Of a stretch of DNA of 64,000 nucleotides, positions 7,489-16,526 are shown piece by piece. The position numbers and the translations under genes are program-made. The notes under the pieces were generated by a model, which had not been told where the DNA came from, made no database searches, and saw only the letters and a program-made list of their open reading frames with translations. This stretch comes from JBBROS01 sp038229135 (lineage in GTDB: Bacteria; Pseudomonadota; Alphaproteobacteria; Acetobacterales; Acetobacteraceae), in the NCBI GenBank assembly GCA_038229135.1, contig JBBROS010000014.1, forward strand, positions 1 through 64,000, in the 5' to 3' direction. Numbering within the stretch: the first letter of the stretch is position 1; every line of letters starts with the position of its first letter.

Positions 7489-9972
7489 ATGAACATGATC
7501 TCGCCCCAGGGCAGCCCAGGCAGCGCGGACCGGCTTCGTCTCGTTGTGGTGGGCAATGGGATGGCGGGCATGCGCACGGTGGAGGAGATCCTCGCGCGGG
7601 CGCCGACGATGTACAGCATCACCGTGTTCGGCGCCGAACCGCACCCGAACTACAACCGGATCATGCTGAGCCCGCTGCTGGCCGGCGAGAAGGCGTTCGA
7701 GGACATCGTGATCAACGACCGCGCCTGGTATGCGGCGAACGGGATCGAGCTGATCGCGGGCGAGCGCGTATGGCACGTGGACCGGGCGGCGCGGGTGGTG
7801 CAGGGCGAGCACGGGACGGCGCGGCCGTATGACTTGCTGCTGGTCGCGACCGGGTCGGACCCGTTCATCCTGCCGCTGGTGGGGCGAGACCTGCCGGGCG
7901 TGATCGGCTTCCGGGACGTGGCGGACGTGCACACCATGCAGGCAGCAGCCGCGAAGGGCGGGCGTGCCGTGGTGATCGGCGGCGGGCTGCTCGGGCTCGA
8001 AGCGGCGCACGGGCTGAGCCTGGGCGGCATGCATGTGACCGTCGTGCACCTGATGGCGACCCTGATGGAGCGCCAGCTGGATGCCGATGCGGGCGGGATG
8101 CTGAAGTCGGACCTCATGGCGCGCGGCATCGACGTGCTGACCGAGGCGCACACGAAGCAGATCCTGGGTGACGAGGACGGCGTGACGGGCGTGGAGCTGA
8201 AGGACGGCACGGTGCTGCCGGCCGACATCGTGGTGATGGCAGTGGGCATCCGGCCCAACACGAAGCTGGCGGCGGAAGCCGGGCTCGAGGTGCGGCGGGG
8301 CCTGGTCGTGGACGACCGGATGCGGACGGCCGACGGGGCGATCTTTGCGGTGGGCGAGTGCGTGGAGCATCGCGGGCAGACCTACGGGCTGGTGGCGCCG
8401 CTCTGGGACATGGCGAAGGTGTGCGCAGACGCGATCACGGGTGTGGCCGACAGCGTGTACGAAGGCAGCGTGACGGGCACGCGGCTCAAGGTGACGGGCA
8501 TCGACATGTTCTCGGCCGGTGATTTCGCGGGTGGGCCAGGCACGGAGGAGGTGGTGTTCCGCGACCCGGCGCGCGGTGTCTATCGCCGCCTGGTGCTGCG
8601 GGACGACAAGCTGCTGGGCGCCGTGCTGTATGGCGAGGCGAAGGATGCGAGCTGGTATTTCGGGTTGCTGAAGGATGCGCAGCCCGTGGGTGCGCTGCGG
8701 GACCTGCTGGTGTTCGGGCAGGACGTGGCGCTGGCGGCCTCCGGCGTGGACCCGAACGCGGCGATGGCGGCCATGGCGGACGCGGCCGAGGTGTGCGGCT
8801 GCAACGGCGTGTGCAAGGGCGCGATCGTCGGCGCCATCCGCGAGAAAGGGCTGACCTCGCTCGACCAGGTTCGGGCGCACACGAAGGCGTCGGCCAGCTG
8901 CGGCAGCTGCACCGGGCTGGTGGAGGGCCTGCTGGCGGCGACGCTGGGCGACGGCTACCTGGCGCCCGTGGGCGAGAAGCCGATGTGCAAGTGCACGACG
9001 CATGGGCACGACGCGGTGCGCGCCTCGATCCTCGAGCTGCGGCTCGAGACCATCCCGGCCACCATGGCGGCCCTGGGCTGGACCACGCCCGATGGCTGCC
9101 ACGTCTGCCGCCCGGCGCTCAACTACTACCTGCTCTGCGCCTGGCCCGGCGAATACGAGGACCACGCGGCGAGCCGGTTCGTGAACGAGCGCATGCACGC
9201 GAACATCCAGAAGGACGGGACATATTCCGTGGTGCCCCGAATGTGGGGCGGCACGACGAACGCGCGCGAGCTGCGGGCGATCGCGGACGTGGTGGACAAG
9301 TTCGGCATCCCGAGCGTGAAGGTCACGGGCGGGCAGCGGATCGACCTGCTGGGCGTGAAGCGCGAGGACCTGCCGGCGGTGTGGGCGGACCTGAACGCGG
9401 CCGGGATGGTGAGCGGCCACGCCTATGGCAAGGCGCTGCGGACCGTGAAGACCTGCGTGGGCAGCGAGTGGTGCCGGTTCGGCGTGCAGGACAGCACGCA
9501 GATGGGCATCGACCTCGAGCACATGACCTGGGGCGCCTGGTTCCCGCACAAGGTGAAGCTGGCCGTCAGCGGCTGCCCGCGGAACTGCGCGGAGGCGACC
9601 ATCAAGGATTTCGGCGTGATCGCGGTGGAGAGCGGCTGGGAGCTGAGCGTGGGCGGCAACGGGGGCATCCATCTCCGCGGCACGGACGCGCTGGCGAAGG
9701 TGGCGACCACGGACGAGGTGAAGGAGTATGCTGGCGCCTTCCTGCAGCTTTATCGGGAGGATGCGCGCTACCTGGAGCGGACCGCGCCCTGGGTGGAGCG
9801 GCGTGGCGTGGATTGGGTGAAGGCGCGCTGCGTGGATGATGCCGAGAACCGCCGGGCGCTGCATGCGCGGTTCCTGCACGCGCAGAGCTTCGTGCAGACC
9901 GACCCGTGGGCCGAGCTGGCGCCGGGCACGGTGGCGGCCGCGCCGTTCCGCAGCCTGGTGCCGGCGGAATGA
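7489..9972 (+). CDS. nirB: Assimilatory nitrite reductase, large subunit
   Basis: Reduces nitrite to ammonium with NADH/NADPH in the cytosol. The 827-residue order matches NirB. An FAD/NAD-binding pyridine-nucleotide reductase region (VVGNGMAGMR near residue 18, VIGGGLLGLEAA near 165) comes first. A BFD-like [2Fe-2S] region (CGCNGVCKG, CGSC) follows. The siroheme/[4Fe-4S] domain has Cys656, Cys662, Cys696 and Cys700 in the TCVGSEWC and SGCPRNC motifs. The ATG at 7489 has a GAGGAA-type ribosome-binding site; the in-frame upstream extension is not family-like. nirD overlaps its stop by four bases (ATGA). Confidence 0.97.
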   Translation: MNMISPQGSPGSADRLRLVVVGNGMAGMRTVEEILARAPTMYSITVFGAEPHPNYNRIMLSPLLAGEKAFEDIVINDRAWYAANGIELIAGERVWHVDRAARVVQGEHGTARPYDLLLVATGSDPFILPLVGRDLPGVIGFRDVADVHTMQAAAAKGGRAVVIGGGLLGLEAAHGLSLGGMHVTVVHLMATLMERQLDADAGGMLKSDLMARGIDVLTEAHTKQILGDEDGVTGVELKDGTVLPADIVVMAVGIRPNTKLAAEAGLEVRRGLVVDDRMRTADGAIFAVGECVEHRGQTYGLVAPLWDMAKVCADAITGVADSVYEGSVTGTRLKVTGIDMFSAGDFAGGPGTEEVVFRDPARGVYRRLVLRDDKLLGAVLYGEAKDASWYFGLLKDAQPVGALRDLLVFGQDVALAASGVDPNAAMAAMADAAEVCGCNGVCKGAIVGAIREKGLTSLDQVRAHTKASASCGSCTGLVEGLLAATLGDGYLAPVGEKPMCKCTTHGHDAVRASILELRLETIPATMAALGWTTPDGCHVCRPALNYYLLCAWPGEYEDHAASRFVNERMHANIQKDGTYSVVPRMWGGTTNARELRAIADVVDKFGIPSVKVTGGQRIDLLGVKREDLPAVWADLNAAGMVSGHAYGKALRTVKTCVGSEWCRFGVQDSTQMGIDLEHMTWGAWFPHKVKLAVSGCPRNCAEATIKDFGVIAVESGWELSVGGNGGIHLRGTDALAKVATTDEVKEYAGAFLQLYREDARYLERTAPWVERRGVDWVKARCVDDAENRRALHARFLHAQSFVQTDPWAELAPGTVAAAPFRSLVPAE

Positions 9973-10298
9973 GCGAGGCGGGTTTGAGCGTGCGCTGGGT
10001 GGATGTGGGCGGGCTGGACGACATCCCGCGTCAAGGGGCCCGGGTGGTGCCGACGGCGCGGGGGGATGTGGCGGTGTTTCGCACGTTGGACGACACGGTG
10101 TTCGCGCTGGACGATGCCTGCCCGCACAAGCAGGGCAAGCTGAGCCAGGGCATCGTGCATGGGCATAGCGTGACGTGCCCGCTGCACAACTGGGTCATCG
10201 GGCTCGAGAGCGGCACGGCGGCGGCGCCGGACGAGGGCTGCGTGCACCGGGTGCCGGCACGGCTCGAGGGCGGCCGGGTGCTGATCGCGCCGGTATGA
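9969..10298 (+). CDS. nirD: Assimilatory nitrite reductase, small subunit (Rieske type)
   Basis: A 109-residue small subunit of NirBD. The Rieske fold is present, and the iron-sulfur ligands are intact: Cys51-Pro-His53 and Cys70-x2-His73. Classical enterobacterial NirD lacks these ligands, so this copy should hold a [2Fe-2S] cluster and transfer electrons, as in NasE-like proteins. It is translationally coupled to nirB (ATGA overlap), and nasA begins 10 bases after its stop. Confidence 0.93.
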   Translation: MSEAGLSVRWVDVGGLDDIPRQGARVVPTARGDVAVFRTLDDTVFALDDACPHKQGKLSQGIVHGHSVTCPLHNWVIGLESGTAAAPDEGCVHRVPARLEGGRVLIAPV

Positions 10299-10308
10299 GC
10301 CGGGTCGT

Positions 10309-12939
10309 ATGACGGGTGGCGTGCGCACGACCTGCCCGTATTGCGGTGTGGGCTGCGGCGTGGTGGCCCAGGCGGACGGGACGGTGGTGGGCGATGCGTC
10401 GCATCCGGCCAACGAGGGCCGGCTGTGCAGCAAGGGCGCGGCGCTGGCCGAGACGCTGGTGGATGCCGGGCGGCTGCTGCACCCGGTGGTGGATGGGGCG
10501 CGGGCGAGCTGGGATGGGGCGCTGGACCGTGTGGCCGAGCGGTTTGCCGCGACGGTGGCCGAGCATGGGCCGGACAGCGTGGCGCTCTATGTGTCCGGGC
10601 AGTGCCTGACCGAGGATTACTACGTGGCCAACAAGCTGATGAAGGGTTTTGTGGGCACGGCGAACATCGACACGAACTCACGGCTGTGCATGGCGAGCTC
10701 GGTGGCCGGGCATGTCCGGGCGTTCGGGGCGGACGTGGTGCCCGGCGTCTACGAGGACCTCGAGCAGGCGGACCTGGTCGTGCTCGTGGGCAGCAACCTG
10801 GCCTGGTGCCACCCGGTGCTGTTCCAGCGGCTGCAGGCGGCCCAGGCGGGGCGTGGGGCGGCGCGGCACACGCGGGTGGTGGTGATCGACCCGCGGCGGA
10901 CGGCGAGCTGCGAGGGGGCGGACTTGCACCTGAAGCTGGCGCCGGGAAGCGACGTCGCGCTGTTTGCCGGGCTGCTGGCGCATTGTGCGGCGGCGGGCAT
11001 GGTGGATGCGGCCTGGGTGGGCGCGCACACCGAGGGCCTCGAGGCCGCGTTGGAGGCGGCGCGGGGCGTGGACGTGGCCGGGGTGACCGGCCTGGACCCG
11101 GAGGACATCGCGACGTTCTATGGCTGGTTTGCTGCGACGGAGCGGGTGGTGACGGCCTACTCGCAAGGGGTGAACCAGTCCTCCTCGGGCACGGACAAGG
11201 TTTCGGCGATCGTGAACGTGCATCTCGCCACGGCGCGGATCGGGCGGCCGGGCATGGGGCCGTTCAGCCTGACGGGGCAGCCGAACGCGATGGGCGGGCG
11301 GGAGGTGGGCGGGCTTGCGAACCAGCTGGCGGCGCACATGCGGTTCGACCAGCCGGGAGCGGTGGAGCGCGTGGGCCGGTTCTGGGGTGCGGCGCGGATG
11401 GCGACCGGGCCGGGGCTGAAGGCGGTGGACTTGTTCGAGGCCGTGCACGATGGCCGCGTGAAGGCGCTCTGGATCATCTGCACCAACCCGGCCGACAGCA
11501 TGCCGCGGGCGGACCGGGTGCGGGCGGCGCTGGCGGCCTGCCCGTTCGTCGTGGTGAGCGACCTGTGGCCCACGGACACCACGAGATTCGCGCATGTGCT
11601 GCTGCCGGCCGCGGGCTGGGGCGAGCGAAGCGGGACGGTGACGAACTCCGAGCGGCGGATCAGCCGGCAGCGGGCGTTCCGGGAAGCGCCGGGCGAGGCG
11701 CGGGCGGATTGGTGGGCTCTGGCGCAAGTTGGCCAGCGCATGGGCTGGCCGGAGGCGTTCGCGTGGAGCGGCGCGGCGGCCGTGTTCCGCGAGCATGCGG
11801 CGCTGACGGCGTTCGAGAACGGGGGCACGCGGCCGCTCGATCTGGGCCGGCTCGCGGGGCTGTCCGACGAGGAGTACGACGGGTTGGCACCGGTCCAGTG
11901 GCCCGTTCCCGCATCCGGCGCTGCCGGAGGGCGGCTGTTCGGGGCGGGTGTATTTCCGACGCCGGACGGGCGTGCGCGGCTGATGCCGACCACGTGGAAG
12001 CCACCGGCGACGGCGCGGGACGCGGACTATCCGCTGTGGCTGAACACCGGGCGCGTGCGGGACCAGTGGCACACGATGACGCGGACCGGGCTGGTGCCGC
12101 GGCTGGTGCAGCACGTGGCGGAGCCGTTGGCGACCCTGCATCCGGACGACGCGGCGGCGCGGGGCATCGCGGCGGGGGGGCTCGTTCGGCTGCGCACCGT
12201 GGATGGGGTGGCGGTGCTGCGGGCGGCGCTGGACGCGGGGCAGCGCCCGGGCGAGGTGTTCGTGCCGATGCACTGGACGGACGCGTTCAGCGGCGCGGGG
12301 CCGGTCGGGCGGCTGGTGGGGGCGGCGACGGACCCCTACTCGGGCCAGCCGGAGCTGAAGGCGACGCCGCTGCAGGCGAGCGCGGTGCCGATCGCCTGGC
12401 GCGGGCTGCTGCTGCACAACGAAGCGGTGCGGCCGGCAGCGCCGGTGTGGTCGCGCATCCCGGTCGAGACGGGCCATGCGTTCGACCTGGCGGGTGACGT
12501 GCCGTTGCCGGAGGCCGAGGGCCTCGCGGCGTTCGCGGCAGGGCTGCTGGCGGCGGACGGTGCCGAGTTGATCACCCTGGCGGACCCGGCGCGTGGCGTG
12601 TGGCGGTGGGCGGCGCTTCGGGAGGGCCGGCTGGTGGCGAGCCTGCACCTGTCGGCCGGCGCCGCGGCGCTGCCGTCCAGGGCAATGATGGCGGCGCTGC
12701 TCGGGCCGGTGGCGGAGGCGGCCCGAGGTGCGGTGCTCGCGGGCGGCCAGACGCTGCCGTCGGACCCGACGGTGTGCGCGTGTTTCGCCGTAGGGCTCGG
12801 GACGTTGCGGGACGCGATCGCGTCGCAATGTGTGACCAGCGTGGCCGAGATCGGGCGGGCCTTGCGGGCCGGCACGAATTGCGGTTCGTGCATCCCGGAG
12901 CTGAGAGAGATCCTGCGTGACCAACTCGTCCCTGCCTGA
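10309..12939 (+). CDS. nasA: Assimilatory nitrate reductase, catalytic subunit
   Basis: Molybdenum bis-MGD enzyme reducing nitrate to nitrite in the cytosol; 876 residues. An N-terminal [4Fe-4S] site (Cys9, Cys12, Cys16 and Cys40) is followed by the molybdopterin oxidoreductase core, with RLCMASS supplying the likely Mo-ligating Cys, then the molydopterin-binding domain (LNTGRVRDQWHTMTRTG). The C-terminus carries a BFD-like [2Fe-2S] domain (CACF and NCGSCIPEL), characteristic of NasA that receives electrons directly. There is no signal peptide, consistent with assimilatory use. It overlaps the next gene by 23 bases. Confidence 0.96.
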   Translation: MTGGVRTTCPYCGVGCGVVAQADGTVVGDASHPANEGRLCSKGAALAETLVDAGRLLHPVVDGARASWDGALDRVAERFAATVAEHGPDSVALYVSGQCLTEDYYVANKLMKGFVGTANIDTNSRLCMASSVAGHVRAFGADVVPGVYEDLEQADLVVLVGSNLAWCHPVLFQRLQAAQAGRGAARHTRVVVIDPRRTASCEGADLHLKLAPGSDVALFAGLLAHCAAAGMVDAAWVGAHTEGLEAALEAARGVDVAGVTGLDPEDIATFYGWFAATERVVTAYSQGVNQSSSGTDKVSAIVNVHLATARIGRPGMGPFSLTGQPNAMGGREVGGLANQLAAHMRFDQPGAVERVGRFWGAARMATGPGLKAVDLFEAVHDGRVKALWIICTNPADSMPRADRVRAALAACPFVVVSDLWPTDTTRFAHVLLPAAGWGERSGTVTNSERRISRQRAFREAPGEARADWWALAQVGQRMGWPEAFAWSGAAAVFREHAALTAFENGGTRPLDLGRLAGLSDEEYDGLAPVQWPVPASGAAGGRLFGAGVFPTPDGRARLMPTTWKPPATARDADYPLWLNTGRVRDQWHTMTRTGLVPRLVQHVAEPLATLHPDDAAARGIAAGGLVRLRTVDGVAVLRAALDAGQRPGEVFVPMHWTDAFSGAGPVGRLVGAATDPYSGQPELKATPLQASAVPIAWRGLLLHNEAVRPAAPVWSRIPVETGHAFDLAGDVPLPEAEGLAAFAAGLLAADGAELITLADPARGVWRWAALREGRLVASLHLSAGAAALPSRAMMAALLGPVAEAARGAVLAGGQTLPSDPTVCACFAVGLGTLRDAIASQCVTSVAEIGRALRAGTNCGSCIPELREILRDQLVPA

Positions 12940-13918
12940 CCTGGACGCCCTGCTCGGGGCGCTGATGCTCGAGGGGCGGCGCGTGCTGCTCGTGGGCGGG
13001 GCGCCGGCCGTGCGGGCGCGGCTGCTCGAGGCGGGGGCGGTGCTGTGCGACGTGCTCGAGGATGCGGCGCTGGTGTTGGCGCCGGCCGGCCATGCGGCGC
13101 TGGTGGAGGCGGCCCAGCGGGGCGTGCTGGCCATGGCGCTCCCGGCCATGGGGGCGCGGCGGGGGCGGGCGAGCCTGGTGGGGGCGGGGCCGGGGGCTGC
13201 GGACCTGTTGACCGTGCGGGCCGTGGCCGCGCTGCGGCGTGCGGATTTGGTGCTGTTCGACAAGCTGGTGGGGGACGACGTGCTGGCGCTGATCCCGCCG
13301 GGCGCGCGGCGGATCGACGTGGGCAAGCGGTGCGGGCGGCATGCCATGGCGCAGGCGGCCATCAACGCGCTGATCGTGCGGCACGCGCAGGCGGGGGCGC
13401 ATGTGGTGCGGCTGAAGGGCGGGGACCCGTTCGTGTTCGGGCGCGGGGGGGAGGAGCTGGAGGCCCTGCTTGCGGCCGGGGTGGAGACGGAGGTGGTGCC
13501 GGGCATCACGGCGGCGCTTGCGGTGGCCGCGCGGCTCGGCGTGCCGCTGACGCACCGGGGCGAGGCGCGAAGCCTGCACCTGATCACGGCGCATGGGGCG
13601 GATGACCGGTTGCCGGAGCATGACTGGGCGGCGCTGGCGCGGTCGGGCGGGACGCTCGCGGTGTACATGGGCGTGCGGACCTTGCCGGAGCTGGCGGCGC
13701 GGCTGCTGGCGGCGGGCATGGCGGCGGCGACCCCGGCGGTCGCGGTGGAGAACGCGTCGCTGGCCGGGGAGCGGCATGTGTCGTCGAGCCTGGGCGGGCT
13801 GGCGGCGGCGATGGAGCGGGCCGGGGTGACGGGGCCGACCCTGGTGCTGATCGGGACGGTCGTGGGCCGGGCCGCGAGCACGAACGCTGCGGCGAAGGCG
13901 GGGCGCCTTGCCGCCTGA
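12917..13918 (+). CDS. cysG: Uroporphyrinogen-III C-methyltransferase with shortened CysG-type N-terminus
   Basis: Makes precorrin-2 from uroporphyrinogen III for siroheme, the cofactor of NirB. Residues 84-320 are a complete SUMT domain (SLVGAGPGAADLLTV, VRLKGGDPFVFGRGGEE, VVPGITAALA, PLTHRGEA). The first 83 residues keep only a remnant of the CysG dehydrogenase/chelatase region (RRVLLVGGAP then a few strands) in place of about 215 residues. NAD-dependent oxidation and iron insertion are therefore probably done by another enzyme. The start is a GTG within the nasA 3' end. Total length is 333 residues against roughly 450 for full CysG. Confidence 0.9.
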   Translation: MTNSSLPDLDALLGALMLEGRRVLLVGGAPAVRARLLEAGAVLCDVLEDAALVLAPAGHAALVEAAQRGVLAMALPAMGARRGRASLVGAGPGAADLLTVRAVAALRRADLVLFDKLVGDDVLALIPPGARRIDVGKRCGRHAMAQAAINALIVRHAQAGAHVVRLKGGDPFVFGRGGEELEALLAAGVETEVVPGITAALAVAARLGVPLTHRGEARSLHLITAHGADDRLPEHDWAALARSGGTLAVYMGVRTLPELAARLLAAGMAAATPAVAVENASLAGERHVSSSLGGLAAAMERAGVTGPTLVLIGTVVGRAASTNAAAKAGRLAA

Positions 13919-14921
13919 CGGGGTCCGTGCGCCGCGGCCGGACCCGGCGGAGGTGTCGGGGGAGCATGTGTTCGCGCAGTATGTGCGCACGCTCGGCCGC
14001 GGGCCGGGGCGGTCGCGCGCGCTGACGCGGGAGGAGGCGCGGGCTGCGCTGGGGCACGTGCTACGGGGCGAGGCGGACCCGCACCAGGTGGGCGCGTTCC
14101 TGATGCTGCTGCGCTACCGCGGAGAGGACCCGGCGGAGATGGCTGGGCTGGTGGAGGCGGCGCGGGACTGGTCGGGCCCGGTGTTGCCGGGCGGGGCGCG
14201 GGTGGCGCTGGACTGGCCGAGCTACGGAGCGGGGCGGACGCGGGGGGCGCCGTGGTTCCTGCTGGCGGCGCTCGCGCTGGCGCGGGCCGGGCATCGAGTG
14301 CTGATGCATGGCAGCAACGAGTTCACGCGCGGTATCCCGGTGCAGGCGGCGCTGGAGGCGCTGGGGCGGCCGGCTTGCGGCAGCGCTGCGGAGGCGGCAC
14401 GGGCGCTCGAGGAAACGGGGTTCGCCTATTTGCCGCTGGCCGCGTTCAACCCGGGGCTCGATGCGCTGCTGCGCCTGCGCGGGGTGCTGGGGCTGCGATC
14501 GCCAATCAACACCGCGGCGCGGCTGCTGAACCCGGGGGATGCGGCTTGCGGTGTGGATGGCGTGTTCCACCCGCCCTACATTGCGCTGCACGGGGCCACG
14601 GCGGCGCTGCTGGGGCGTGGGCGCCTGGTGGTGGTGAAGGGCGGCGGGGGCGAGGCGGAGCGCACGCCGGGCAAGGCGATGGTGGCGCATGTGTTCGATC
14701 CCGAGGCGGGGGGTGGCGCGGGGGTGGAGCACGCCTTTGCTGCCGGGCCGGTGCCGGAGGGGACGGACGACCTCGTGGCGGTGTGGCGAGGCGCGGACGG
14801 GCCAGGGGCGGCGGTGGCGAGGGCGACGGTGGCGCTGGGGCTGCTGGCGCTCGGCTTGGCCGGGGATGCGGACGAGGCGGACCGTCGGGCGGGGGAGGTC
14901 TGGGCGGGACGGCTGGGATAG
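13908..14921 (+). CDS. TrpD2-like (anthranilate phosphoribosyltransferase-fold) protein
   Basis: A 337-residue protein with an N-terminal helical domain (REEARAALGHVLRGEADPHQVGAFLMLLRYRGE) and a phosphoribosyltransferase-like core (HGSNEFTRG, RSPINTAARLLNP, VVVKGGGGEAERTPGK), as in the glycosyltransferase family 3/TrpD2 group. The canonical anthranilate-enzyme motifs are altered, so tryptophan synthesis is unlikely. Such genes recur beside nas operons in Alphaproteobacteria; a nucleic-acid or cofactor-related role is speculative. The start is a TTG overlapping the cysG-like stop; its exact position is uncertain. Confidence 0.75.
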   Translation: MPPDGVRAPRPDPAEVSGEHVFAQYVRTLGRGPGRSRALTREEARAALGHVLRGEADPHQVGAFLMLLRYRGEDPAEMAGLVEAARDWSGPVLPGGARVALDWPSYGAGRTRGAPWFLLAALALARAGHRVLMHGSNEFTRGIPVQAALEALGRPACGSAAEAARALEETGFAYLPLAAFNPGLDALLRLRGVLGLRSPINTAARLLNPGDAACGVDGVFHPPYIALHGATAALLGRGRLVVVKGGGGEAERTPGKAMVAHVFDPEAGGGAGVEHAFAAGPVPEGTDDLVAVWRGADGPGAAVARATVALGLLALGLAGDADEADRRAGEVWAGRLG

Positions 14922-14953
14922 GTGCTCCTCCGCCGGCGTCGTGCCTTTCGCCA

Positions 14954-14978
14954 CCCCTCCTCCAGCAAGGAGAAGGGG
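14954..14978. terminator. Bidirectional stem-loop after the nas operon
   Basis: Ten-base arms CCCCTCCTCC / GGAGAAGGGG (one mismatch) around a short loop lie between the convergent trpD2-like and xrtA genes. It is a likely shared terminator and resembles the hairpin at 5678-5702. Confidence 0.55.
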
Positions 14979-14994
14979 AGCCGGCGTGGGCTAT

Positions 14995-15034
14995 GCCTCT
15001 TACCGCCTCGAGACGCCTCTTACCGCCCCGAGAG
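14995..15034. repeat. 20-bp tandem duplication across the xrtA stop codon
   Basis: Two adjacent 20-base units (GCCTCTTACCGCCTCGAGAC, then the same with one change plus a final base difference) span the end of xrtA. The stop is in the second unit; the first unit repeats the gene's last bases downstream. Confidence 0.8.
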
Positions 15035-16516
15035 CCGCTCGCTTTCTTCTGCGAGGTCTGGCTGGGCCATCACGAAACGCTGGAGCTGGCCGACGATGAG
15101 CTGCAGCTCGGCGTCCGACACCGTGCGGCCCGGGCGGTGGGTGATGCCGATGACGACGGGCTGGGGCGCGGTCCCGGTGAGCGAGTTGCGGGCCAGGGCG
15201 ATGCGCTGGTTCAGGCCGCCGCGCGCGGGGGCACCGTCGACGTAGGTGCCGACGCCCGTGATCTGCAGCGGCTGGCGCAGCACGCTGACCTGCCAGCCGG
15301 GGACGCCGACCATGGCCTTCGTGTCCAGGTCCTCGGTGTCGATATCGCCCAGCATGGCGCCGCGGGCCTGGCCTAGTGCGCCGCCCGTGACGCGGTTTGG
15401 CAGCACCTGGACGTCCACGTCCCACACACGGCCGTCGCAATCCAGGCGGATTTGTGCGCGGTCCGCTGCAGTTCGTGGCTGGCCCTCGAGCGTGCAGCCC
15501 TCGGGGGCCACCAGGCGCGGCGTGTCGACGAGGCGGGCGGGGGCGGCGATGGTGCCGAGGGCCATGGCGGCGGCCGGGCCGAGGACGGCGCAGAGCAGCA
15601 CCGGAAGCGCTGCCCAGGCGCGGCCCCACCCGCCATCGTTGCCGCGCGGCGGCAGGGTTGCGGCGGCGGGGGCGGGGGCGGGCGTCTCGCGGAACGGCAG
15701 GCCGGCCGCGACCAGGAGCAGCATGACGACCGAGAAGAACACCCAACCATAGATCAGGTGGTCGGCCGCCGCCGCCTGGGCGCTGCCGAGCAGGTTGCCG
15801 AGCAGCACGATGCCGAGCGCGCGACACCCGTTGGCGATGATCGGGATGGCGATGGAGGCGAGCATGAACAGCGTGCGCCGGCCGGGGCTGCGGTAGTTCA
15901 GCAGGGCAAAGAACACGCCGAACGCGATGGAGGCGATGAGGAAGCGCAGCCCGGCGCAGGCTTCGGCCACGAAGAAGGTGCCGGAGCGGACCTCGATCGT
16001 CATGTCGTTCATCTCGTGCGTCACGTTCAGCACCGTGAGCCCGGCATCGATGAACCAGGCGGTGAAGCTTTGCAGCGCCGGGGTGACGAAGGCGCCGAAG
16101 GGCACGAGGAAGTAGAGGTAGAGCAGCGGGCCGACCACGGCGAGGAACAGGCGCGGGCCGAGCATGGTGAGGCACAGCACTTGGAACGCGGTGAGGGCGA
16201 CGAGCTGCCGGCCCTCCATGATGCCGAGGCGCTCGGCGAAGAACCAGGCGAGCGGGAGCGGCAAGGCGAGCAGGGCGAGGGCTGGCACGGGCTGCGGCGT
16301 GAGGCCCTGCAGGCTCTCGCGCCGTTCGTAGATCAGGTAGGCCGCGATGGGCGCCACCAGGAAGCAGTGCCCGTAGGCCGTGCTGTCGATCCAGACCCGC
16401 ACGGCGGCCGAGCATTCGGGCCAGAACATCGCGACGAGCGCCGCCGCGCCGAGGGCGAGGCCGATCCAGGCCGGGGAAACGGTGCGGGCGGGGGCGGTCG
16501 AGACGGATAAACTCAT
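15020..16516 (-). CDS. xrtA: Exosortase A fused to EpsI domain
   Basis: Membrane transpeptidase-like protease that processes proteins with PEP-CTERM tails, here 498 residues. About eight hydrophobic segments fill residues 15-275 and contain the exosortase catalytic residues Cys187 (EACAGLR), Arg232 (GCRALG) and His253 (DHLIYGW). Residues from about 300 form an EpsI-type periplasmic domain that is fused in many XrtA proteins. It is the last gene of the left arm of the polysaccharide locus. The ATG is at MSLSVSTAP, directly after the glycosyltransferase stop. Confidence 0.94.
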   Translation of the reverse strand: MSLSVSTAPARTVSPAWIGLALGAAALVAMFWPECSAAVRVWIDSTAYGHCFLVAPIAAYLIYERRESLQGLTPQPVPALALLALPLPLAWFFAERLGIMEGRQLVALTAFQVLCLTMLGPRLFLAVVGPLLYLYFLVPFGAFVTPALQSFTAWFIDAGLTVLNVTHEMNDMTIEVRSGTFFVAEACAGLRFLIASIAFGVFFALLNYRSPGRRTLFMLASIAIPIIANGCRALGIVLLGNLLGSAQAAAADHLIYGWVFFSVVMLLLVAAGLPFRETPAPAPAAATLPPRGNDGGWGRAWAALPVLLCAVLGPAAAMALGTIAAPARLVDTPRLVAPEGCTLEGQPRTAADRAQIRLDCDGRVWDVDVQVLPNRVTGGALGQARGAMLGDIDTEDLDTKAMVGVPGWQVSVLRQPLQITGVGTYVDGAPARGGLNQRIALARNSLTGTAPQPVVIGITHRPGRTVSDAELQLIVGQLQRFVMAQPDLAEESERLSGR

Positions 16517-16526
16517 CGTGTGGCCC

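Noticed and set aside
7447..9879. An 810-codon minus-strand open frame opposite nirB
   Set aside because: It is His/Arg-rich antisense of nirB and shows no motif.
10678..13881. A 1067-codon open frame on the minus strand
   Set aside because: It runs antisense through nasA and the cysG-like gene and has the Arg/Pro/His-rich composition of a high-GC shadow frame, with no recognisable domain.
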